Made by a program: the position numbers and the translations under genes. DNA of 64,000 bases, from assembly GCA_025991245.1 (NCBI GenBank), contig BQMJ01000051.1, positions 1 to 64,000 on the forward strand, given 5' to 3'. Positions 45,335 to 55,499 of the stretch are shown one piece after another. The notes below the pieces were generated by a model. It was not told the origin of the DNA. It worked only from the letters and a program-made list of their open reading frames with translations, and made no database searches. Source of the stretch: Galdieria partita. Its lineage: Eukaryota; Rhodophyta; Bangiophyceae; Galdieriales; Galdieriaceae. Numbering within the stretch: the first letter of the stretch is position 1; each line of letters starts with the position of its first letter.

Positions 45335-46433
45335 ATGTACGAGTTGGAACGAACGGTATTCCAAGAATTATTTAGGAGAGTATTGGATAATCAGTATCAA
45401 GTAACACCTGAAGAAAGAAAAGCCTTGGTACAGTGTGATAATAGTATTGTTCGAAGAGGTATATTTTCAGCTTTGACGTGAGTTTTTTGTTTATCTTTTT
45501 TTGGGTTTTGGAGTTGACTTAGACCTGTATTGGTTAGGTCCTTTTCTTTGATTTATTATGGTCTAAAGCACTTTCAAAAGTATTTCAACGCTTCGAGTTC
45601 TGTTAGGCTCCGTCCAGCAATTCCAGCTACTCTATTAGGTTTGACCACTGGATTCTTCTATGGAAGAACTGCTGCACCAGGATGTCTACAAAACCTTATG
45701 AATGTCCCCGATTCAGCAGTAGCAGAAGAGGTAAAAATTATTATGAAAGAACTTTATGAGCAATCTCCTTCCTCCTCGAGAGGTCACACCATAGCAACTC
45801 GATATGGCTTTGTATTGGATAGCAGCACAACGCAATTGAATACACCTGATATTGGTTTCGGAGATAACGAGAATAGTGATTGGAAGGAAGTCGATACTTG
45901 GCAATCAGATGGTTCGATAGGTCAAAGTGTAGCACGAAAAAGAGTGGGCCCTAGGAACCCTGACAAGAGAAGAGTAGAACATGGCAGTCTCCATACTGAT
46001 AACTTGGACAATCATATCAACAAAAATGTTATCACCAAGTCTGCAACCTCATTACCAAATAGCGAAACAGATGATGGATTTGCATCATTGCCTGGAGATT
46101 CAAGTAAGTAGGCACAATTATGAAATTATTGCATCTCATATGCTTCTAGACAGCAATTCGAATAGTGACGTATTAGATTCAGGGGATATCGGAAATGATA
46201 GTCGACAAGAAAGTACAATCCATGAATCCAGTGTCAAAAGGGAGTCGCACAGGAGAAGAAGAAGAAATGAAGTGCGTAGGAGTAATGGACAAGTGAAGCC
46301 CGTGGAAAGTGATCCAACAGAACAAGGAACTATCCATGCAGATACAAAAGATTTACTTTCCAGTAATCAAGATACTGATGTTTTATGGGGCTCATCTTCT
46401 TCAGATGGAGGATCTTCGGCAACTCTTTTTTAA
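45335..46433 (+). CDS. OCIA-domain-like membrane protein
   Basis: Three exons (45335-45477, 45538-46103, 46150-46433), 330 residues. Residues about 20-115 follow the OCIA plan. VTPEERKALVQCDNSIVRRG is followed by a hydrophobic segment (TSFSLIYYGLKHF). A glycine-rich second one, GLTTGFFYGRTAAPGCLQNL, lies where OCIAD proteins have G-x-x-x-G-K and a Cys. The rest is hydrophilic and Ser/Arg-rich, with RRRRRNEVRRS near residue 270. Known OCIAD proteins sit in mitochondrial or endosomal membranes. Identification is by motif pattern only. Ends 62 bp before the next gene on the same strand. Confidence 0.55.
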
Positions 46434-46495
46434 ATGCACGCCAGTTCCTTCAATATATGAATTGAGGATTGGATTCCTCGGGTATTTGTCGAACC

Positions 46496-47587
46496 ATGAA
46501 TTTTGTGTATTCTGATGGTTTGTATGATAAGAATACAACTGGTAAATACCCATGTTACTACAAAGCAAGAAGTGATAAAAGAAGATATTCCATATTGAAC
46601 AATAGAACTTACAAACCAGTTTTGCTCGTTTGTTGTCTTCCACAAGTAATGGTCAACGGACTGCCAGGCAAAATGAGTAGTGAAGTGTTAAACGTATTAT
46701 TTGAAAGGAAATTGCCGTAAGTTTCCATCGATTGCTTTTTTCTTCTGTTTTATTTATTTATCAATAGTGTTGTTCCGTATTCACTTACGGCGGAGAATCA
46801 AATAGAGTTATTTTACCACCCAAAACTATCCAAGCAACAACCCATTTCCTTGTTGAGGTAAGTTGTGGCTCTTCAAGATTTTGTTGTAGTTATAAGCAAG
46901 TCACTATGTAGGCCTTCACAAAGAGCAAACAGAATAGAAAGAATACTTGAAGATTATCCTCGTTTGATTGCTGTAGATTATACCCATCCAGATGCTGTCA
47001 ACTCCAACGCTTTATTTTATCAAAAATACCAAATTCCTTTCGTTATGGGTACGACTGGTGGTGATCGTGAACAACTTGTACAGTCTACGTTGCAATCTAA
47101 TATTTATGCCGTAATAGCACCCAATATGGGAAAGCAAATAGTTGCTTTACAAACCATATTGAATAGGATGGCTCAAAACTTTCCTGGCGTTTTTCAAAAC
47201 TATCGATTGCAAGTTACCGAATCTCATCAGCAAACCAAAGCAGATACTTCAGGAACTGCCAAGGAAATTATTCAATCCTTTGTGAAAATGGGTGCACATT
47301 TTGAATATAGTGAAGACTTGCGAATGATTCGAAGTCCAGTGGAACAGCAACAAGAACTGAAAATACCTCCAGAATACTTAAGTGGACATGCGTTTCATAC
47401 TTATCGACTGACGAGTCCAGACAAATCAGTAGAAATAGCATTTCAACACAATGTTTTAGGAAGAAATATTTATGCACAAGGAACAGTTGATGCAGTTGTA
47501 TTTTTATGGAATAAAATACAACAAAAAGCATCTAAAAAGCTATACAATATGATGGACGTATTGACCGAACAACTTCCAAACAACTAA
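46496..47587 (+). CDS. dapB: 4-hydroxy-tetrahydrodipicolinate reductase (plant/plastid type)
   Basis: Three exons (46496-46716, 46768-46857, 46912-47587), introns of 51 and 54 bp, 328 residues. A basic Tyr/Ser-rich leader of about 45 residues suggests plastid import. The NAD(P)-binding loop is VMVNGLPGKMS. VDYTHPDAVNSN and FVMGTTGGDR mark the pyridine nucleotide domain. VIAPNMGKQIVAL and VTESHQQTKADTSGTAKE mark the C-terminal domain, with the catalytic ESHQ-x-x-K-x-D-x-SGTA segment of plant-type enzymes. Catalyses the NAD(P)H-dependent step of lysine biosynthesis toward diaminopimelate. Tail-to-tail with the scramblase gene, 60 bp apart. Confidence 0.9.
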
Positions 47588-47647
47588 ATGATTCATTGGC
47601 TAGTCATAAAGTACATCACAAATCTTATATATATAGGAATATTCTAC

Positions 47648-48961
47648 CTAATCATCATCGTCATCTTCGAAAAACGAACCAAAGCTCCAACCACCACTTT
47701 CATTATCTTCTTCAAACATATCGTCAGGTTCTTCAAATTTTCCTTCTTCAAAATGTGCCCATTTCGAATCTTCAGAGCTATTGTTGGAGTCTCCATCAGT
47801 CGGTGTCGTCCCAATAGATGCACTATCCTTGGAACTCGTATTGTTATCTTGGCTATTACCACTTTGTTCCTCTCCTCCTCCGCTTCCTCCTCCTGGCCAT
47901 GGAAATGGCATCATAAATGGAAATGGCATAAAACTTCCATGACGACTATGCAATGAAAAATAATCAAAGTCAACAGAAACTGCAACCGCAAATAAAACTG
48001 CTCTTTCCTCAGTACTAAGACTCGTTTCAGTCGTGTTGGATTCGGTGGGATTGGTAACGCTATTCGTTTGAATAATGCCATTGTTATCTAAAACTAGTTC
48101 ACTTGGAGGTCTTAAACGGACCACATATTGTGTAGCATCCGTAAACAATTCCTTTGCAAAGCCTGTGAAATCTTTGCTTACACTGCCAATCACATTTCCA
48201 TATTCATCTTGTATGGGAAACTCCACAGATAGAAAACCTGCATCAATCTTTCCAAACTGTCTCTTATTTACGTATAAATCATACTTTCTTCTCCATGGAT
48301 GCCAGTTCATTCGAATCTCCCCAATGGAATCTCCTTCTGGAGTTTCCACATATAGAGAACTCGTCAAAAGATAGGCTGGTCTTCTGATTACCAGAACCGG
48401 TTGACCACTAGGATCCAATATGGTGGCTTTAAAAGAACGATGCGTCCGAAGAATATTTCGAAGCAAAGACTTGCCAAGTCCATCTTCTTCTGCAATGTAG
48501 CCTGCAACTCGACCATCCGGTGTCTTTAAAGAATATTTATTGGCTTGTTCGAAACCAAAGAATATATTTCCCCACTCCAACTCTCTGCAGACAACCAAAG
48601 CGGGGTTTGCCAACAATACTTGACGTGACTCGGTAGGATTTAAAGCAGTCACTTGCTGAGTCTGTTCTGCAACGCCAGCATTCGTTGTCACAGACTCATT
48701 TCCAGATATATCTGATTTGGTTTGAATGTTTCTTTGAAAACTCAAAAAACTATTTGTTGAAACAACGGGACTCCAACTGGAAACTGGACACAACAATTGT
48801 AACTGTTTCTTGGAAGACAATATAACCTTGCTTGGTGACAATAAAGAACCACTTGCACCAACAGGAGTTATTCGAGAAAAGTTCCACTGTCTATTGAGTA
48901 TGTTATACAAGTGGAAGGTTTGTCTCATCCAACGAGAAAGTATACGAGTTCTTGTTCCCAT
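47648..48961 (-). CDS. Phospholipid scramblase family protein with acidic tail
   Basis: Intron-free, 437 residues, starting at the ATG at 48961 (an in-frame non-ATG extension of 21 codons is ignored). The N-terminus MGTRTRILSRWMRQTFHLYN is basic and amphipathic, a likely mitochondrial leader. Residues about 120-330 fit the scramblase/LURP-like beta barrel: ALVVCRELEWGNIFFGFEQA, then RTHRSFKATILDPSG, PVLVIRRPAYLL, and IGEIRMNWHPWRRKYDLYV. This order is like yeast Aim25. The C-terminal 100 residues are Gly, Ser and Asp/Glu-rich, ending in FFEDDDDD. Whether it moves lipids or is a non-enzymatic family member cannot be told. Confidence 0.8.
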   Translation of the reverse strand: MGTRTRILSRWMRQTFHLYNILNRQWNFSRITPVGASGSLLSPSKVILSSKKQLQLLCPVSSWSPVVSTNSFLSFQRNIQTKSDISGNESVTTNAGVAEQTQQVTALNPTESRQVLLANPALVVCRELEWGNIFFGFEQANKYSLKTPDGRVAGYIAEEDGLGKSLLRNILRTHRSFKATILDPSGQPVLVIRRPAYLLTSSLYVETPEGDSIGEIRMNWHPWRRKYDLYVNKRQFGKIDAGFLSVEFPIQDEYGNVIGSVSKDFTGFAKELFTDATQYVVRLRPPSELVLDNNGIIQTNSVTNPTESNTTETSLSTEERAVLFAVAVSVDFDYFSLHSRHGSFMPFPFMMPFPWPGGGSGGGEEQSGNSQDNNTSSKDSASIGTTPTDGDSNNSSEDSKWAHFEEGKFEEPDDMFEEDNESGGWSFGSFFEDDDDD

Positions 48962-49450
48962 CGAGTAAATCGGTAATAACACAATACCACAATTACACAA
49001 TGAAATAGCTTTAGAAAAAGTCAAATTTCAAAATTTTGTATTACTTATAAAAACATTATTACAGATATAAAAACTAGAGAAGCTTCTTGAAGATGAGAAT
49101 TCTACAAAGGCTTTTTGTTCTTCTAAAATGGAGACGATTCCAAACACATTGCAAAGACTATATACATCGTTGTCTATCCATGTCATTCCAGTATAAAACT
49201 CAATGACTGTGCAAATGAAACCTCAACAGCTTATCTACCATAAAATACTATCCAAGAAGAACAATACCATATTCACAGCAACAATTGAAAATCTTCAACG
49301 CAAATCATAAACCTATCATTAAAGTATAAATATGCTATTATTGAAAAGAAAATGTTTGTCCAATAAGCTTAAATATGCTCTCTGAATATGAACAGATTAA
49401 TGTGAATGGACATGCAATTGATCTTGCATCGAGAACATTGCCGAGCATTG
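48962..49450. other. Intergenic, nothing recognised
   Basis: About 490 bp holding the promoter of the scramblase gene and the 3' flank of the deubiquitinase gene, both on the minus strand. No further feature seen. Confidence 0.6.
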
Positions 49451-50719
49451 TTATAACACAATGAGCGGCATCGGTATTCGATGCCTCTTAACTGCGTATT
49501 TCCTATTTTGAAAACAACCTACCTCATAACGTATGGAATGATCTCTTATAAGTTCCACATGATGGCAGTTCTCATAAAACAGTTTCCCTTCCCCAAGAAA
49601 ACCCTTTGGAACTCGTTCAGGGTGAGGATGATGTCCTCTAGATACAAAAATAGATGAGATAAATATATTCCAAACAACTAGTCATCAACAACCTTTGTTG
49701 GCACTGCATGGTATATTCGAGACCTCCTGGATGTGTCAAGTTAAATATTCCAATACGCTGTCTATCAGTAGGAGCTATAACGATGGCAATGGCTTCTGGT
49801 AATATCCACTAGTTATGCATCGTTCAGTATCCAATAAATATGCAATATTCCAAAGTGCCAACATACTTGAAAACCCGCATGAGTATGAACATCTACAGAA
49901 CTCAAAAAACATGAATGTTGAGGATGAGTATGAATCCATCCCAAAGTCATCAAATTCTTCTTATCCTATTCATATAACAAGATAAAAAATATTCAGTCCA
50001 TTCATACTATTGAAATGCATTCTTTCTTCTCACCTGTAACGCAAAAAGCTCTTCTTCATTCAACATTTCACAGGAATCACTCATTCCTGTTTGTTTGGGA
50101 ATAATGAGACTGGTTACTACAAGTAAGTGATTTTGAAGTACTCCAGCGAGGATACCACAGGTTTCTCTGTTATTCTTTGTGTTCTTTTTTGCCATAGACT
50201 CAAAAACAAAAAGCATTTCCTCGTGAAGTTGCATAGTCCTTGCTTTCATACCAAAACTTGACAAAGTGTTTGGTGATGTGGTCGCAGAACAAACACTTTC
50301 TTGTAGAATTGTTGGTAACAGTTCTTCTCGCATAGTACCTGCTGTCGACAAGATTTCGCAAGTATTTTGCTGTGCGTCAATCAAAGGCTTTATCTCTTCT
50401 AAACGTTTGATAGCAAGTTGTGCATACAAACGGAATTCCTAACAGAAACAGCCTTCAACTGTTTTCCAAAAAAATTGTAGCTGGTAACTACCTTGATAAT
50501 GTTGGCATTTTGTACCTTGCTGTAATCTGGATGCTTCGACACAGTCTTCTGAACTAGCGTTGCAATCCGAAGCAATAAAAGTGCTTCTCGTTCCAAGTTG
50601 CCTTCACGTTGGTACTGCTTGGCATGAACATATGCTTGTTGTACAGTGTACAAGTAACGTCTCAAACTAATATATGGATTGACAGGAACTGATTCAACTC
50701 GTTCAAATAGTCTTTGCAT
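49451..50719 (-). CDS. AMSH-type JAMM deubiquitinase
   Basis: Five exons (50492-50719, 50034-50438, 49867-49965, 49693-49808, 49451-49637), introns 53-68 bp, 344 residues. An N-terminal helical domain (residues 1-95) contains [19 protein letters not shown], like the MIT/USP8-dimerisation region of AMSH. The catalytic MPN domain has ETCGILAG with the glutamate, then the zinc motif [20 protein letters not shown]. The AMSH-specific [20 protein letters not shown] follows. Known AMSH enzymes cut Lys63-linked ubiquitin on endosomal cargo. The C-terminal end (after DHSIRYEV) could involve one more intron, but the open frame runs to TAA at 49451. Confidence 0.88.
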
Positions 50720-50880
50720 GAATTAGAGTGCCAATAGTCTGACAAGAATACTTGACGACATTTTCTCAGTGTGTATGATTACTCTGGAATTGCGCCCATT
50801 TTGGGAGAAAAAAATCAAACGTGGCCCAAAAAGGATCTTTTTATCATTTTCAAGCTGTGAAACAAATTCCCTTTAGAGTT

Positions 50881-51794
50881 TCATGGAAAGAACTTGTGTT
50901 GTTGTAACTGTTGAATAGCACCCATATGAGTCATAAACGACTAGAAAGAAAATCCAGATTTAGCCAAAAGCACTCAATATGGAACCAAAATATTACCTGA
51001 TGAATCAATCCTCCAATAGCTATCATAGCTAGCCGACCGTTTTTCAACTCCGACAACTGAAATCGTTTGTAAAGTTCTGGATTTTTTCCCAAACCTAATG
51101 GATCAAAGCCAAAATAGCCAGGTTCTCGTCCACTTCCTTGTAACATTTGGATCACTGCAGGAGTACTTATTATTTCAAACAAAGACGTCCAAAAGAGAAT
51201 CTGTCCCATAGGTCCAGTAGCAAGGGTTTTCCAAAAGGCTTCTGCAGGGACTGACGAGCTATATATTTCGTTTGGCAAATGATACACTTCTTGAACGAAC
51301 CAACCCACTACTGCTAACACTATAAACAACGATTCAGTCTTTGGACTCTATGAAACGAAGCAACAAACACACTGGCAATACGACAATGTTTGATTTCAGA
51401 TTCTCTTAACCAACGCAAGTCCAGAAAAGAAGAAATATTAAGTGGATCAAATCTATCGGTAGCTCATTAAAGGCTAATTCCTTCTGAAGTTCGTAGTTGT
51501 TTTTGCTTACCCAACATCACCAACCATAGAACCATCCAACGCAGGAGGACGATCGAGAAACGGTATTGCTTTTGACTTTTGTGGAAGGCTTGCAGAAGCT
51601 CGAAGCGAACACAAGTTCCTGGCAACAGAACGACTGCCGGAACATATCTATTCCGTAAAGAAAAATGTCACTCATATTTTGTTTTCTAGCAGAGTTCAAC
51701 TATTTACCTTTAACAAAGGACTGTAATATCCACCAAAGATACGAAATGCTTGAAAACTTGGAACAAACGTCAAACAGTCATGAGATACAAACAT
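50881..51794 (-). CDS. Light-harvesting chlorophyll-binding protein, red-algal Lhcr type
   Basis: Five exons (51708-51794, 51511-51647, 51373-51452, 50997-51319, 50881-50940), introns 53-60 bp, 228 residues. A transit peptide is rich in Ser/Arg/Leu ([19 protein letters not shown]). Helix 1 is [20 protein letters not shown] with the E...R chlorophyll-binding pair. Between helices 2 and 3 lies [14 protein letters not shown], and helix 3 is [18 protein letters not shown]. Integral thylakoid protein of the photosystem I antenna. Intron 3 splits the Met codon of IAM. One of two such genes here, on opposite strands with the coiled-coil gene between. Confidence 0.93.
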
Positions 51795-51943
51795 GGTTAA
51801 GAAGCAGCAATCACAATCTTTGAGAGATCGATGGAAACCCAAAGACGCATGGGAAGCCACATCTTTTTTCATCCAAATCTAATAATGGAGAGAGGTAAGC
51901 ACCAAGCCTTTACAGTAGAAATTGGAGAAACATTCTTTACAAA

Positions 51944-51946
<3 letters not shown>

Positions 51947-51982
<36 letters not shown>
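51947..51982. repeat. (AT)n microsatellite
   Basis: About 36 bases of uninterrupted AT in the short region shared by the upstream flanks of the Lhcr gene (minus) and the coiled-coil gene (plus). Confidence 0.95.
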
Positions 51983-51986
<4 letters not shown>

Positions 51987-52074
51987 TTTATTTTCAAATT
52001 TCCAAGGTTAACAGCTTACAGTTGTACTTCTTTTGAGACTTGCCAGTCAAGCTTTATCATTCATTTTCAAATAA

Positions 52075-53667
52075 ATGCCATCGGGCCAATTGACGCGCCA
52101 TTCCGAAGCTTGGCAACTCATAAGCGCACTAGAAGACTTGTCACTTCCAGTAAAACGAATATTACAACCTGTAGAGAATGAAGACGAGATAGAATGTCTT
52201 GCATCTGAACAAGAGCTTTCGGAACGTTTAGAATGGCTTTTCTTAGATAATGAGATAGCTGAAATGCTAAGGTACCTGATAAGGAAAGTTAAGGATAACC
52301 AAATAGTGCCTCTCTTGTCTAGACAAACTGTTGATGAAGGGAATAATAGTCTCACAAGTGAACCTTTCAAGCTTTCCAGTGGAAAAGAAGAGACCATAGA
52401 GGAGACAAGGAATATAGACAGAATTCAAAAAAGACAACTGTTACTGCAACTGTTTAAAGACCGTGTCCAAGAACTGGAGAAGAAAAAAGAGCAGTTGTCG
52501 AATCTCCTATCGGTTAGTACGTACAAGTCAAAACAAACTTTACCTTTTTCAACCAATCAAGAAAGTCACAGTCTTGAAGGAAATATATCTAAGCTTGATC
52601 GTTATCTTTGCAATCTATCTAGAAGCTGTTCTTCGTTTGAATATTTTACACTTGATTTGATTGATACTTTCAAAATGCAAAGAAATACTGCGAATTTTTT
52701 GAAAGGAAGCCATGGCAATGAATGGTCAGTAAAACAGTCATTGCAACAGTTTTATACTCAAGCAAAGAAGATAGAAGTTGATATCCAAAACATGCAATCA
52801 AAGATGATCCACATGTTGACCAGTTTGCATATCATTCATGCAACCCAACAATTTCTAGTGAGACGAGATATTCAAAGCAACAATGCAATCGACCATTCTT
52901 TCAAAAGAACAAACCAACCTGAATACAAAAAGAAACAAAGAACAGACTTGGAACAACAAGTGATCCAATTGGCTATGAGGAATATTCGTTTGCAAGTTCG
53001 TCAGAAGGTTCAACGCTGTTTAGAGGAGTCCTATAAAATGATAATGAATATTAATCAGTTTTGTGAACAGCATTTATTGTATAAGAAAGTTCAGATCTGT
53101 TGCTTGAAGTTGATTCTTCGAATAGCCTCAACTCGACAATGCCTTTTGGAAGACATCCGAAGCCATTTTGAAGTATTGTGTCAGTGGTTTGAGAAACAAG
53201 CAGCAATGACGGAAGACTTGGAATGTCACCTTAGTAATTCAAACGGTGTTCAACTGACCCATATGATGGAGAAACTTTATCAGAATACTATGAATCGTAT
53301 TTCTAAACTAACAGGATGTTCTATGTCGACTCTAGAGGATATCTTTCAATTTGTTCATGAATGCAAAAAAGAACTTGACGATGCCAACTATAATGAACAA
53401 AGTATAGTAAAAGACGGCATTCAACAGATGGAAGAGATAGAGAAACAAATGAAGCAACTTTTGGGAATGCTTCAAGGTGCTTACATTTGGGAACGCAGTC
53501 AACATGATGGTCAACCAAGTTATTCCCAAAGAATCAACTTGCTGGAAAATAAAACAACTTCTGTCCAACAGGACGTCGATGATATTTTAACAGCATATGC
53601 ACAACAACGCGAATTCCAAAAGTCATTCAGGAAAGACAAACCGAATATGAACCGGAAATGTGTATAG
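52075..53667 (+). CDS. Coiled-coil protein, possibly HAUS3/augmin-like
   Basis: Intron-free, 530 residues, mostly alpha-helical with long heptad stretches (about 115-150, 230-275, 300-350, 430-500) rich in Gln/Lys/Glu. The N-terminal 80 residues contain a short domain with ERLEWLFLDNEIAEMLRYLI. This is loosely reminiscent of the FDWLFE...FL-x-WF pattern at the start of augmin subunit HAUS3, followed, as there, by coiled coil. No membrane segment or leader. I do not claim the family; the alternative is any microtubule- or kinetochore-associated coiled-coil protein. Confidence 0.7.
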   Translation: MPSGQLTRHSEAWQLISALEDLSLPVKRILQPVENEDEIECLASEQELSERLEWLFLDNEIAEMLRYLIRKVKDNQIVPLLSRQTVDEGNNSLTSEPFKLSSGKEETIEETRNIDRIQKRQLLLQLFKDRVQELEKKKEQLSNLLSVSTYKSKQTLPFSTNQESHSLEGNISKLDRYLCNLSRSCSSFEYFTLDLIDTFKMQRNTANFLKGSHGNEWSVKQSLQQFYTQAKKIEVDIQNMQSKMIHMLTSLHIIHATQQFLVRRDIQSNNAIDHSFKRTNQPEYKKKQRTDLEQQVIQLAMRNIRLQVRQKVQRCLEESYKMIMNINQFCEQHLLYKKVQICCLKLILRIASTRQCLLEDIRSHFEVLCQWFEKQAAMTEDLECHLSNSNGVQLTHMMEKLYQNTMNRISKLTGCSMSTLEDIFQFVHECKKELDDANYNEQSIVKDGIQQMEEIEKQMKQLLGMLQGAYIWERSQHDGQPSYSQRINLLENKTTSVQQDVDDILTAYAQQREFQKSFRKDKPNMNRKCV

Positions 53668-54005
53668 GAAAGTAAACTTTGCTGTTTTTTCATCAAACCT
53701 TCTCCTTTGTGTGTTGTATTTTTCCTTGCAAATGAATAAAAACATTCTCATCCAAAGTCTTTAAACCAATTATTCGTAGTTTGTTCTACGAAAACCCCTA
53801 TAGACAACTTCTTGTAGAATAATTGCAATTACTTTATTAAGGATGTCTGTAGCTTTCTTAGTAAAAATGTCAATGTTGTGATCCTATTTTTGAAATTTCA
53901 CTCTAAACAGAAATGTGCAGTGTTCTGTTGTGCTCACCATTCATCTCCCCATCGAGGAGAATCTCCATTCGATCTTGGAAGTGACCACTTTTTTATTTTC
54001 CAAAG
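53668..54005. other. Intergenic, nothing recognised
   Basis: About 340 bp, 3' flank of the coiled-coil gene and promoter of the second Lhcr gene. No clear TATA element. Confidence 0.6.
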
Positions 54006-55180
54006 ATGGCATTTGTAGGTATTACTTTCTTCAAGTTTGGTTTGAATTCAGGAAATATTCTTTCCAACCATCAACATCGTAAGAATGTGAGACTCTGTAC
54101 GTTTAAAGTTTTATGGAACATGTCTGCCTCAAACGGAAGCGAATCAGCAAGTCGAAAATCCAGTACATCAGACAAACAAACACCGAAAAGCGAATCCTCC
54201 CATAAAGAAGGCCGAAAAGAAATATCGAAAACTCCAGAAGTCAAAGCTGATTCTTCAAAGACGACGACACCGGAATCTGGAAAGGCGGTTGCTCAGAAAA
54301 CTTCTGTTGGTAAAGAAGTTACAAAAGAGTCAGTAGAACAGAAGAAGACTGTTTCCAATAAACCAAAGTGGTCAAAAGCTCTACCATTTATGTTGTGGCC
54401 ACAGAATCTAGACGGTGAGTGAATAGTTCTGATAAGCTCAATGTCACAACATACTAACGAATATTTAGGTACTATGGCGGGTGATGGTAGGATCACTCTA
54501 TTCAACTTTATTGAATATAGTCTTTCTTACTTTTCTATTCGTTAGTTGGCTTCGATCCTCTTGGTTTTACAAATGTCTTTGATGTTAAATGGTATAATAG
54601 CTATTCCAATTTTACATTATTTCGGTTACTTGATACATTTTGAACAGGATGCGTGAAGCAGAGTTGAAACATTGTCGTATTGCAATGTTAGCAGCACTTG
54701 GATTTATTGTGCAAGAGTTGTGGACGTTCCCTCATCCATACTTCTCCAAAGTTCCCCCTGTCTTGGCACATGGTGAGAAATCATTTTGTTCTACTGTAGA
54801 ATCAATGTAACATTTTTGTATAGATGTGTATGTCAAAACAGGTGGCATGTCACAAATTCTATTATTTGTGATATTTTTCGAAGTTATCAGTTTGTTTGCA
54901 GTTTCTCAAATGATGGAAGGAAAAAGGGAACCTGGAGTATTTCACTTTGATCCTTTGGGTTTGGCAAAGGATCCGGAAACTTTTCGTAGATATGAATGGT
55001 CCGAGCTTAGAAATGGTAGACTGGCTATGATAGCTGTGGGTAAGTAGAGCGAGTTCTATTCAGCTTTGGGAGTAAACTTTCAAACCCATTTCATACATAG
55101 GCGGTTTCATACATCAATATTGGGTAACAAAACAAGGTATTTTCGAACAGCTTGCCAATTTTCGGCCATTATCTCCATGA
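54006..55180 (+). CDS. Lhcr light-harvesting protein with long Lys/Ser/Thr-rich N-terminal extension
   Basis: Six exons (54006-54414, 54469-54486, 54546-54591, 54648-54772, 54824-55039, 55101-55180), 297 residues. Exon 2 is only 18 bases; its phases fit exactly (GTACTATGGCGGGTGATG). After a leader ending near FKVLWNMSA, about 85 residues are Lys/Ser/Thr/Glu-rich with almost no hydrophobics ([20 protein letters not shown]). Then comes [20 protein letters not shown] and the three LHC helices: [20 protein letters not shown], then [13 protein letters not shown], then [20 protein letters not shown]. The core is normal. The extension would lie in the stroma if retained after import. Integral thylakoid antenna protein, probably photosystem I-associated. 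Confidence 0.92.
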
Positions 55181-55499
55181 GACCGATATACACTTACAGT
55201 AATGTTGTTTCCCTGTGGTTGCTAATAAAAAGTAGTTGCTTTCAACTAGAAAAGAATTGTCTTTTGGAATCCACCATTCGAAAGAAAAATGCTTCGAAGC
55301 CAAATGGTATTGGGATCGGGTTCGATCAGATCAAAGAAAAATGTTAAAAAGTCATTCCATATCACATAGACTTTTCTTATCCATTCCCATAACGCCTTTC
55401 CTCTTCTTGATTCCTTAAACAAGTTTCAAAGGCAAGCCTTCATTATTTATATCTTGTCTGCTAATATTATTTCACAGAGACTTGGTCTTCTTGTAGGAT
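55181..55499. other. Intergenic, nothing recognised
   Basis: About 320 bp. Contains a possible weak TATA (TTATTTATATC near 55443) before the secreted-protein gene. The sequence GGGTTCGATCAGATC near 55317 looks like part of a tRNA T-arm, but no cloverleaf forms around it. Confidence 0.5.

Noticed and set aside
47588-47956. 122-codon + strand frame after dapB
   Set aside because: Antisense to the acidic tail of the scramblase-family gene, whose composition and family match are convincing.
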